This document shows, in pieces, positions 1 to 5,470 of a stretch of DNA of 8,055 nt. A model generated the notes under the pieces. That model was not told the DNA's origin, made no database searches, and saw nothing but the letters and a program-made list of their open reading frames with translations. The position numbers and the translations under genes were made by a program. This DNA comes from Bacteroidota bacterium. Lineage in GTDB: Bacteria > Bacteroidota > Ignavibacteria > Ignavibacteriales > Ignavibacteriaceae. Where the stretch lies: the NCBI GenBank assembly GCA_021796135.1, contig JAJYOQ010000173.1, positions 1-8,055 on the forward strand, read 5' to 3'. The first letter of the stretch is position 1. Every line of letters begins with the position of its first letter.

Positions 1-43
1 ATTCTACTACAACATCATCATATTTTTCTCTAATAAAATCCAT
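1..43 (-). CDS. 5' end of an unidentified gene (possibly a STAS-domain protein), cut by the window edge
   Basis: An open frame starts with ATG at 43 and stays open to the left edge, giving 14 codons that begin MDFIREKYDDVVVE. It lies 27 bp downstream of the response regulator stop, on the same strand, with no terminator hairpin between them, so it may belong to the same operon. A weak AGG (54-52) sits 8 nt ahead of the ATG. The opening pattern of a short acidic strand followed by DDVVVE resembles the first beta strand of STAS-domain anti-sigma-factor antagonists, but 14 residues cannot establish a family. The reading frame itself is plausible rather than proven, because a chance run of 14 open codons is common. 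Confidence 0.4.
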   Translation of the reverse strand, partial: MDFIREKYDDVVVE

Positions 44-70
44 TTTTAAGCCTAAAATTATTTAATAACT

Positions 71-1453
71 CTAATTACCGTAGCGATTTTCTATTTTATA
101 TTTTTCCATAAGCCGGTAAATTGTTGCTCTTCCGAGTTGTAGTTTTTTTGCCGCCTCAACGATATTGCCGTCTGTAACTTTTAGAGCATGTTTAATTGCT
201 TCTTCTTTTAATTTTTCAAATGGAATTATATTTTCGTCAATAAATAAAGTCCCTGATGATTCAAAAGAGCCTGAATTATCAGAAGCTTTAATATGTGCAG
301 GTAGATCATCTAAATCAATGATATCTTTTTCAGCTATAATCATACAACGCTCTATTGTATTTTCCATTTCCCGGATATTTCCAGGCCAATTATATTCATA
401 AATCAATTTAATAGCTTTTTTAGAAAAACCTTTAATGCTTTTCTGTAATTTCTTGTTTAATGTATCAAGGAAATGCTGCGCTAATACTAATATATCTCCT
501 CTGCGTTGACGTAAAGGAGGCAAATTAATAGGAAATGAATTTAATCTGTAATACAAATCTTCTCTAAAGCTTTTTTCATCGACTGCTTTTTTTAAATCTC
601 GATTTGTAGCGGATATAATTCTAACATCGGACTTAATTAACTCATTTCCGCCTACTCTTTCGAATTCTCTTTCTTGAATAACTCTTAAAAGTTTTGCTTG
701 TAAAAGCATTTCAAGCTCCCCGACCTCATCTAAAAACAATGTGCCTCCGTTTGCTATCTCGAATTTGCCTAACTTCCGCTGATGAGCGCCAGTAAATGAG
801 CCTCTTTCATGTCCGAATAATTCACTTTCTAAAAGCTCTCTGGGTATAGAAGCACAGTTAACTACTATAAATGGATTATTTTTTCTCTTGCCGTTATAAT
901 GAATAGCCCTGGCGATTAATTCTTTCCCGGTACCGCTTTCTCCATGAATTAATACTGTTATATCGTTATTTAAAACTTTTGAAACTAGTTTAAATACATC
1001 TTGCATTTTCCCGTCAGCCGATACTATATTATCGAAACTGTATTCCCTCTTAACATTTTCTTTAAGGCTTTCAAGCTCTTTTAGCAAGTCATAATTTTTA
1101 ATAGCATTTTTAATTGCAGGTTCTAATCTTTGGGTATCGATAGGCTTTGAAAAATAATCGAATGCACCGAATTTTAATGCTTCAACAGCCACTTCAATGC
1201 TCCCTTGAGCAGATAAAATAATAATAGGAAGATTTTCATCAATTTGTTTTATCCTCTTTAAAATATCTATCCCGTTTAAACCTGGCAGCATTATGTCAAG
1301 TAAAATTAAATCAGGTCTTGCACCGATTCTTTTTAATAAGTCTTCTCCGTTAGAAAATACTTCTACATCATATTTCCATTTGTCTTTTACCCAATAGGTC
1401 AAAAGTTTAGAAATAGCTAGCTCATCATCTACAATAAAAATTAACTTGCTCAC
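71..1453 (-). CDS. Sigma-54-dependent response regulator, NtrC family (receiver-AAA+-Fis HTH)
   Basis: This is a 460-residue transcriptional activator of the NtrC class. It would be phosphorylated by the kinase encoded just upstream and would use ATP to open sigma-54 promoters. The receiver domain (about 4-118) has acidic D9/D10, phospho-acceptor D53, S81 and K103. The AAA+ domain (about 143-380) has Walker A GESGTGKE (171-178), Walker B TLFLDE (238-243) and the sigma-54-contacting loop as GSFTGA (218-223), where the usual form is GAFTGA. A Fis-type helix-turn-helix with LGRATIYRLMEKY closes the protein, so DNA binding is retained. The start is GTG at 1453: it puts MSKLIFIVDDE at the receiver N-terminus, and an AGG (1462-1460) lies 6 nt upstream, overlapping the kinase TGA. 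The gap to the kinase gene is 8 bp, which implies coupled translation. The location beside flagellar genes suggests an FlgR/FleR-like role. That role is inference, and AtoC-like or other NtrC functions remain possible. Confidence 0.93.
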   Translation of the reverse strand: MSKLIFIVDDELAISKLLTYWVKDKWKYDVEVFSNGEDLLKRIGARPDLILLDIMLPGLNGIDILKRIKQIDENLPIIILSAQGSIEVAVEALKFGAFDYFSKPIDTQRLEPAIKNAIKNYDLLKELESLKENVKREYSFDNIVSADGKMQDVFKLVSKVLNNDITVLIHGESGTGKELIARAIHYNGKRKNNPFIVVNCASIPRELLESELFGHERGSFTGAHQRKLGKFEIANGGTLFLDEVGELEMLLQAKLLRVIQEREFERVGGNELIKSDVRIISATNRDLKKAVDEKSFREDLYYRLNSFPINLPPLRQRRGDILVLAQHFLDTLNKKLQKSIKGFSKKAIKLIYEYNWPGNIREMENTIERCMIIAEKDIIDLDDLPAHIKASDNSGSFESSGTLFIDENIIPFEKLKEEAIKHALKVTDGNIVEAAKKLQLGRATIYRLMEKYKIENRYGN

Positions 1454-1461
1454 AAACTACC

Positions 1462-2700
1462 TCAATTTATTGAACTATTTAATTCCCTAGGAAATTTAAC
1501 AATAACAGATGTACCCTTATGCTCATTACTCTGAATTGATATAAATCCCTTATGTAAATCTACAATTTGTTTAATTAAAACCAAGCTTAAACCCGTTTCT
1601 TCATCGTTCTTGTCAATAAAATTTATACGCTGGAATTTCTGAAATATAGTTTTCAAATCATTCTCCGGTATTCCTACGCCGGTGTCACTTATTGATATTT
1701 CAAATTCCCTAAATAAACTTTGAGAAGATATATAAATTCTCCCCTCTTCGCCTGTGTATTTTATTGAGTTTTTTAAAATACTATCAATAACTTGAAAAAT
1801 TTTTTCTTTATCACCATTTAAAATAACATTTTCATCTTGAATTTCATGAGAAAGAATAATCCTCCTTTTATTAATTTTAGTCTGATTTTTCTTGATTGAT
1901 TCAAGTATTAAATTACTAATATTAAAAGATGATTTTACTATTTTTATTGAAGCCTCCTCAAAATGAGAAATGTCCAAAAGTTCATTAACTAATTTTGCAA
2001 GTCGTTTGCCCTCATTAAGAATAATTTGGATAAACTCATTTCTCATTTCATTATCCATATTTGGCTCTGAATAAATTGTCTCAGTAAATCCAATAATTGA
2101 TGCCAAAGGAGTCCTAAGCTCATGCGAAATGTTAGAGATGAAATCTTTTTTCATTTTATTCAATTCTTCAAGGAAAGCCTTCTGCCTTTTTGACCTCATT
2201 CTTTCTATTGATATTATTCGTTGAGCTTCAATTAATTTTGTTTCGGAATCTTTAATTTTTTGTTCAAAACCTTGTAAGACAGTATTGTTTTTACAAGTTA
2301 AAAGTAGTCCCTCAATATTTTTGCCTTTTAAAAATGGTATAGCGGTTATTTCTAATTCAATTTCTTTACCGAATTTTGAAATTAATACGGTATTGAATGT
2401 AACACTGGATTTTCGTCTTATTATTTCAGAAAATGATTTAACTGCCTGTCTGCTTTTTTTCATTGACACAATATCAATAAAATGCTTTGACTTTATTTCC
2501 TCGAGATTATAATTAAGATGAGATTCAGAAGACTTATTGATTTTTAAGATACGCCCATCTTTATCGAGAGAAAAAATTAAGTCATTAACAGAATCAAATG
2601 CCAACTCAAAATATGTATCAAAAGGAAGATTAATTTGAGAGAAATCATTTCCTAAATAAGGGTCTTTCTTAATCGAATTTATCATCAGTTCTTTTTTCAA
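1462..2700 (-). CDS. Cytoplasmic PAS-domain sensor histidine kinase
   Basis: A 412-residue kinase that autophosphorylates on His and should hand phosphate to D53 of the adjacent response regulator. No transmembrane segment or signal peptide is visible, so it senses something in the cytoplasm. A PAS domain (about 30-140; DLIFSLDKDGRILKINKS near its start) is followed by a charged helical linker (145-185) and the HisKA H-box ISHELRTPL with H193. The HATPase_c domain (about 295-405) has N-box LKNSIKYT (N311) and G1 box DTGVGIP (339-345). The G2 box is degenerate: ETGLSL (368-373) stands where GTGLGL is usual. The start is probably TTG at 2700, because TAGG (2712-2709) lies 8 nt upstream and overlaps the stop of the preceding gene. 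An ATG at 2685 is the alternative and would remove five residues. A soluble PAS kinase paired with an NtrC-type regulator is the architecture of FlgS and FleS. Confidence 0.93.
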   Translation of the reverse strand: MKKELMINSIKKDPYLGNDFSQINLPFDTYFELAFDSVNDLIFSLDKDGRILKINKSSESHLNYNLEEIKSKHFIDIVSMKKSRQAVKSFSEIIRRKSSVTFNTVLISKFGKEIELEITAIPFLKGKNIEGLLLTCKNNTVLQGFEQKIKDSETKLIEAQRIISIERMRSKRQKAFLEELNKMKKDFISNISHELRTPLASIIGFTETIYSEPNMDNEMRNEFIQIILNEGKRLAKLVNELLDISHFEEASIKIVKSSFNISNLILESIKKNQTKINKRRIILSHEIQDENVILNGDKEKIFQVIDSILKNSIKYTGEEGRIYISSQSLFREFEISISDTGVGIPENDLKTIFQKFQRINFIDKNDEETGLSLVLIKQIVDLHKGFISIQSNEHKGTSVIVKFPRELNSSIN

Positions 2701-2709
2701 AAGCTTTGC

Positions 2710-2970
2710 CTAAATATTAATCGAATTAACATTATCTATTGGATAATTTTCCTCTTTTGAAGAAAAGAGAATTAGATAGATACTTTTACCTTTAATCACT
2801 ATATCTTTAATAAAATAAGAGTAAAGGTCATACTCTCCTATTAATTTACTTATTACAGACGTCTCGATTAAGTTAGATTTCTTCGGTTTCTCAATTTCTA
2901 AATATTCAATGAAAAATTCTTGAAATTTCAAGTAGTTTGTTTGAACATAACCTATAATAATATTAAGCAT
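2710..2970 (-). CDS. Hypothetical 86-residue protein, first gene of the two-component operon
   Basis: I do not recognise the family. The product is 86 residues, rich in Ile, Tyr, Lys and Glu, with no clear signal peptide, membrane span, cysteine pair or known motif. The pattern (YDLYSYFIKDIVIKGKSIYLILF in the middle, split here only by short loops) suggests a small alpha/beta fold. It ends 9 bp before the TTG start of the kinase, and its TAG stop forms part of the kinase ribosome-binding site, so the two are almost certainly co-transcribed. Its own ATG lacks a good Shine-Dalgarno; the nearest purine run AAAGGA is about 30 nt upstream. A sigma-70-like promoter lies just ahead. It could be a small accessory or sensory partner of the kinase, but nothing in the sequence proves this. 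Confidence 0.6.
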   Translation of the reverse strand: MLNIIIGYVQTNYLKFQEFFIEYLEIEKPKKSNLIETSVISKLIGEYDLYSYFIKDIVIKGKSIYLILFSSKEENYPIDNVNSINI

Positions 2971-3014
2971 TGGTATTAAGCTAAAAATAAGGCGAATTTT
3001 CCTTTAATTCAACC

Positions 3015-3043
3015 ATTTTAAGACAGAGATTATTGATGGGCAA
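3015..3043 (-). promoter_or_regulatory. Candidate sigma-70-type promoter for the two-component operon
   Basis: On the minus strand, TTGCCC (3043-3038) and TAAAAT (3020-3015) are separated by exactly 17 nt. That is 4/6 and 5/6 of the TTGACA and TATAAT consensus. Transcription would begin near 3008, about 38 nt before the ATG of the 86-residue gene and downstream of the terminator of the TPR gene. A TATTTTTG string partly inside this region also resembles the Bacteroidota -7 element, but it lacks a properly spaced TTTG partner. In such AT-rich DNA the match could be fortuitous. Confidence 0.35.
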
Positions 3044-3073
3044 AAATATAAACCTGATTTTCAAGAAAATATT

Positions 3074-3100
3074 AAAAAAAACCCCCGAAAGACGGGGGTT
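3074..3100 (-). terminator. Rho-independent terminator of the TPR gene
   Basis: A perfect 8-bp stem (AACCCCCG with CGGGGGTT, arms 3100-3093 and 3087-3080) closes a 5-nt loop. On the minus strand the stem runs directly into a T tract (3080-3074). It lies 17 nt past the TAA of the TPR gene. On the plus strand the hairpin is followed by a mixed ATATAATTT, so it should work mainly in the minus direction. It isolates the TPR gene from the kinase operon further left. Confidence 0.92.
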
Positions 3101-3116
3101 ATATAATTTCCAGTAT

Positions 3117-3881
3117 TTACTTTAGAGATTTTAATACGGTCTCTGCAAATGATTTGTAGACAGGGTCTGTTTTAGCAAGTTCTAAATACTCTTTAGCTTT
3201 TTTCATATCCTTTTTCTTACTGTAAGAAACTCCCATCCAATAATAAGCTGCACCTTCGCTTATTGTTTTCTTATACTTTATTGCCTTTTGACTTGCTTCG
3301 ATGGCTTTATCAAATTGATTTAGTAAAAAATAATCTCTTGCAAGGAATAAATATGCGGCGTCATAATCAAAAAAACTAACTGCTTTACTTAAATAGGCAA
3401 CTGCTTTTTTATTATTTTTTGCTTTTTCAGAAGCCATCCCAAGATTAGTATAAGCTAATGCCATATTATATTTTACTGCATTTTTAATGGTATCATTTTT
3501 TGAAATGTCTAATACTTTCTGAAAATTGTCTATCGCATCCTGATAATTACCCTGACTGAAATATACATTACCTAAATTATTATAAGCCGCATCGAAATCA
3601 GGTTTTGCTTTAATTGTATTTTTGTATGCTTTTATAGCTTCTTCTGCATTATTCAGATTTTGTTGGGCAAAACCAATTTGATAATATATTCTATAATCTT
3701 TATCGAATTTTAATGCTGTCTCAAAATCCACAAGTGCATCTTTATAATTTGCCTTTTGAGAATTTGCCAAGCCATCATTAAATGGCTTTACAGCTGCTGA
3801 ATCCATTGTCTGGCTAAATCCCGGTCTTGAAATAAATAGAAATAATATCAATAAGGATAATAAATAGGAATGTTTCTTCAT
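3117..3881 (-). CDS. Secreted tetratricopeptide-repeat protein
   Basis: A 254-residue protein with a Sec-type signal peptide: KKHS, then a Leu/Ile-rich core (residues 6-17), then SRPGFSQ with likely cleavage near residue 24. There is no lipobox cysteine, so it is probably periplasmic. The remainder is almost entirely TPR helices in about six units (roughly 32-64, 65-98, 99-132, 137-175, 176-209 and 211-243). Characteristic features are Y..G.....N...AI..Y and AAYNNLGNVYFSQGNYQDAI. TPRs are protein-protein docking scaffolds, and the partner cannot be read from sequence. The ATG at 3881 is supported by AGGAG (3892-3888), 6 nt upstream. The gene stands alone: it diverges from fliC across 345 bp and ends at a strong terminator. 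A flagellar or motility role, such as a PflA-like periplasmic scaffold, is conceivable from position only. General cell-envelope TPR proteins of this type are common. Confidence 0.9.
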   Translation of the reverse strand: MKKHSYLLSLLILFLFISRPGFSQTMDSAAVKPFNDGLANSQKANYKDALVDFETALKFDKDYRIYYQIGFAQQNLNNAEEAIKAYKNTIKAKPDFDAAYNNLGNVYFSQGNYQDAIDNFQKVLDISKNDTIKNAVKYNMALAYTNLGMASEKAKNNKKAVAYLSKAVSFFDYDAAYLFLARDYFLLNQFDKAIEASQKAIKYKKTISEGAAYYWMGVSYSKKKDMKKAKEYLELAKTDPVYKSFAETVLKSLK

Positions 3882-4114
3882 ACAAATCTCCTGTAACTTA
3901 AATTTGTTAATAATTAAAATTGCGACCTATTAAGATCGACTAACCATTAGATAAACTTGCGGGGATTAGAATAATACGTTTGCATTTTTCCGCATTTTGT
4001 ATAAAGAAAAATAGAGACACGCAACTTAATAATCAACATTGTATTTAATACATTTAAAAAAATTGTAGTATATATCAAGATTATGTTGGACGAAAATATT
4101 TTTAAATAAACTCC
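3882..4114. other. Intergenic spacer between the TPR gene and the fliC promoter
   Basis: This is the gene-free part of the 345-bp divergent region. It contains the TPR ribosome-binding site (3892-3888, minus strand). I see no convincing -35/-10 pair for the TPR gene, no sigma-54 site (GG-N10-GC with flanking TGGCA/TTGC) on either strand, and no strong hairpin. A short direct repeat, GCATTTTT / GCATTTTG near 3982-4000, is too small to interpret. The 230 bp is more than one promoter needs and could hold activator sites that are not recognisable by eye. Confidence 0.5.
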
Positions 4115-4141
4115 TAAACTTTTAAATCCAACTTCCGATAA
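4115..4141 (+). promoter_or_regulatory. Sigma-28 (FliA/SigD-type) promoter of fliC
   Basis: TAAA (4115-4118) is followed by exactly 15 nt and then TCCGATAA (4134-4141). The known sigma-28 consensus is TAAA-N15-GCCGATAA, so both spacing and 11 of 12 defined bases agree. The extended -35 (TAAACTTT against TAAAGTTT) also fits. Transcription should start near 4147-4149, leaving a leader of about 80 nt before the flagellin ATG. A flagellin gene is the classic sigma-28 target, which makes a chance match unlikely. Confidence 0.92.
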
Positions 4142-4148
4142 TGATGTT

Positions 4149-4163
4149 GAGGAACGAATCCTC
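4149..4163 (+). promoter_or_regulatory. Leader hairpin 1, at the predicted 5' end of the fliC transcript
   Basis: GAGGA (4149-4153) and TCCTC (4159-4163) form a 5-bp stem around a 5-nt loop, starting at or within a few bases of the predicted transcription start. Hairpins at the extreme 5' end often protect mRNA from decay. The CCTC half could instead pair with GAGG of the Shine-Dalgarno (4217-4220), and GAATCC (4156-4161) could pair with GGATTC of hairpin 2 (4185-4190), so alternative folds exist. Its function is inferred. Confidence 0.5.
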
Positions 4164-4176
4164 AAATTAACAAACA

Positions 4177-4194
4177 CCGGGAATGGATTCCCGG
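4177..4194 (+). promoter_or_regulatory. Leader hairpin 2, with GGA in the loop (candidate upstream CsrA site)
   Basis: CCGGGAATGGATTCCCGG is a perfect inverted repeat with 8-bp arms (4177-4184 and 4187-4194). In RNA it most likely folds as a 7-bp stem with a UGGA tetraloop, or a slightly more open loop with the sequence AUGGAU. CsrA/RsmA recognises ANGGA presented in a hairpin loop, which is what this shows. It is not followed by a U tract, so it is not a terminator. It lies 33 nt upstream of the flagellin ATG. Confidence 0.65.
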
Positions 4195-4209
4195 AAACAA
4201 TAATTAAAT

Positions 4210-4221
4210 ATACACGGAGGT
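4210..4221 (+). promoter_or_regulatory. fliC ribosome-binding site overlapping a near-consensus CsrA-binding site
   Basis: GGAGG (4216-4220) lies 6 nt before the ATG at 4227, a strong Shine-Dalgarno that fixes the start. The surrounding 12 bases, ATACACGGAGGT, match 10 of 12 positions of the CsrA SELEX consensus RUACARGGAUGU. CACGGAGG also fits the shorter CANGGANG pattern exactly. Bound CsrA would block the ribosome. Part of the match comes from the Shine-Dalgarno itself, but the upstream ATACAC is not needed for ribosome binding. Confidence 0.6.
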
Positions 4222-4226
4222 ATATT

Positions 4227-5042
4227 ATGTCATTTCAAATCAACACAAACGTCAACGCGTTATTAGCATACAATGCTCTTGCGCAAACAACCCAAAATAC
4301 TGCTAAAGCTCAGTTACAGCTTGCTACGGGTTTACAAATCAATTCAGTTGCCGATAACACATCTGGTTACAGAGTTGGTAAAGATTTGCAGGGGAAAATT
4401 GCAATTATGCAATCTGCTCAAAATAACGTCGGTTCTGCAAAAGATATTTTGTCTACAGCTGAATCCGCTCTTTCAAGTATCAACGATCTTTTAATACAGA
4501 TTCAGGGAAAAGTTACCGATGCGAATGATCCGACAAAGAACCTTACTTCTCTTGCAAATGATATTGTTGCCCTTGGCAATGAAATTAGCTCTGTTTTCTC
4601 AAATACTCAATTCAATAATACTAATCTTCTTAGTGGTGCCAGTGTTCCTACCAATGCAAATTTTATCTTTCAGACTGGTGTAAGTGAATCAACTACTATT
4701 AACTTTGGCACAATGAGTACAATGGGTGGCCAGATTGCTTCTTTAACAGGTGCAACTTCTGCTACTGTTACAGCGATAGGCAGTACAGTAACTGCTTTGC
4801 AAAATGAAGTTCAGGATGCACTTGGCAGCATAGGTAATTATGTACAAAGATTAGATGTTAAAAGTAACTATTTAACTTCAGCTATTACAAATGCTAACTC
4901 AACTGTAAGCAGACTGTTTGATGCTGATATGGCATCGGCTCAATTGAATGCAACTAAAGGTCAAATACAGCAACAAATTGGAACTACTCAGTTGTACAAT
5001 ATTAATACTGCTCCTCAGAACCTTTTAGCACTCTTTAGATAA
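4227..5042 (+). CDS. fliC: Flagellin, filament subunit (short form, D0/D1 with minimal central domain)
   Basis: A 271-residue flagellin that is exported through the flagellar type III apparatus and polymerises under the FliD cap. The N-terminal D0/D1 part (1-138) carries INTNVNALLAYNAL and the signature region LATGLQINSVADNTSG (32-47), a variant of the usual LSSGLRINSAADDAAG. The C-terminal D1/D0 part (about 190-271) carries QRLDVKSNYL and ends in TAPQNLLALFR, the conserved export and polymerisation end. Only about 50 poorly conserved residues lie between them, so the surface D2/D3 domains are essentially absent and the filament should be thin and smooth. The gene has its own sigma-28 promoter, a structured leader with likely translational control, and its own terminator. 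These features fit a very highly expressed monocistronic gene with limited read-through. Confidence 0.96.
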   Translation: MSFQINTNVNALLAYNALAQTTQNTAKAQLQLATGLQINSVADNTSGYRVGKDLQGKIAIMQSAQNNVGSAKDILSTAESALSSINDLLIQIQGKVTDANDPTKNLTSLANDIVALGNEISSVFSNTQFNNTNLLSGASVPTNANFIFQTGVSESTTINFGTMSTMGGQIASLTGATSATVTAIGSTVTALQNEVQDALGSIGNYVQRLDVKSNYLTSAITNANSTVSRLFDADMASAQLNATKGQIQQQIGTTQLYNINTAPQNLLALFR

Positions 5043-5059
5043 TCAAATTTATCTTAACT

Positions 5060-5093
5060 AATCCCTCTTTCGATTAAACGGAAGAGGGATTTT
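5060..5093 (+). terminator. Rho-independent terminator after fliC
   Basis: The stem pairs 5060-5072 with 5079-5091: AATCCCTCTT against AAGAGGGATT, extended by one G-T wobble and two more G-C pairs, with a 6-nt ATTAAA loop. TTTT follows (5090-5093). It begins 17 nt after the flagellin TAA. The T tract is short, so termination may be partial, which would let some transcripts continue into fliS. Confidence 0.88.
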
Positions 5094-5123
5094 ATAATTA
5101 AAACTATTATTATTGAGAAGAAA

Positions 5124-5462
5124 ATGTATAATCAAACTCTAGCAAAAAATAATTCAAATCGTCTAAATCAATATTTAGTTAAGGAAATTTTAGAAGCAAC
5201 TCCCGAACAACTTCTAATAAAAGTATATGATTTCGCAATACTTAATTGTCAAAAGAATAATCTGGAAAAAACTAATCGGGCTATCAAAGAATTAATCAAT
5301 TTTTTAAGATGGGATACTGAAGAAAGTAAAGCAGTAAATACAGGTTTATTTCAATTATATGATTATTGTCAGGAACAAATGAGAAAAAAAAATACAACTA
5401 TTGTATTTAAAATTTTAAGTGAATTACGGGAAACCTGGCTGAATGCTTTTAAAATGAAATAG
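5124..5462 (+). CDS. fliS: Flagellar secretion chaperone FliS
   Basis: This 112-residue, mostly alpha-helical protein is the cytoplasmic chaperone that binds the flagellin C-terminus to stop premature polymerisation and to deliver it for export. Family features visible are an N-terminal tyrosine-containing strand (Y2 and YLVKEIL), EATPEQLLIKVYDFAI (the conserved TASPEQLILMLYDGAI helix, about residues 24-39), a middle helix with LF.LYDYC and a C-terminal helix ending in LRETWLNAFK, close to the family W position. Length is slightly below the usual 120-130. The ATG at 5124 has only a weak purine run (GAGAAG) upstream. Only 30 bp separate the fliC terminator from the start, and no promoter is seen there. 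FliD follows 8 bp after the stop. Position directly after flagellin fits the role. Confidence 0.93.
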   Translation: MYNQTLAKNNSNRLNQYLVKEILEATPEQLLIKVYDFAILNCQKNNLEKTNRAIKELINFLRWDTEESKAVNTGLFQLYDYCQEQMRKKNTTIVFKILSELRETWLNAFKMK

Positions 5463-5470
5463 GAGTCTTT

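Noticed and set aside
165..401. Plus-strand open frame antisense to the response regulator HTH
   Set aside because: It is a shadow of the well-supported minus-strand gene, whose domain structure explains the region completely.
2285..2512. Plus-strand open frame antisense to the PAS domain
   Set aside because: It is a shadow of the kinase gene, with no ribosome-binding site and no recognisable product.
3947..4177. Minus-strand open frame of 76 codons across the fliC promoter
   Set aside because: It overlaps the sigma-28 promoter and leader, has no ribosome-binding site, and its product has no recognisable features. The frame is by chance in AT-rich DNA.
3882..4226. Sigma-54 promoter in the divergent region
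   Set aside because: I looked on both strands for GG-N10-GC with TGGCA/TTGC context. The near matches have the wrong spacing or lack GG.
4350..4357. Exact GCCGATAA, the sigma-28 -10 consensus, inside fliC
   Set aside because: It encodes the Ala-Asp-Asn of the conserved flagellin signature, and the position 15 nt upstream reads TTTA rather than TAAA. It is best explained by coding constraint.
4273..4494. Second open frame inside fliC in another register
   Set aside because: It overlaps the strongly conserved flagellin N-terminus, and the translation is low-complexity and basic.
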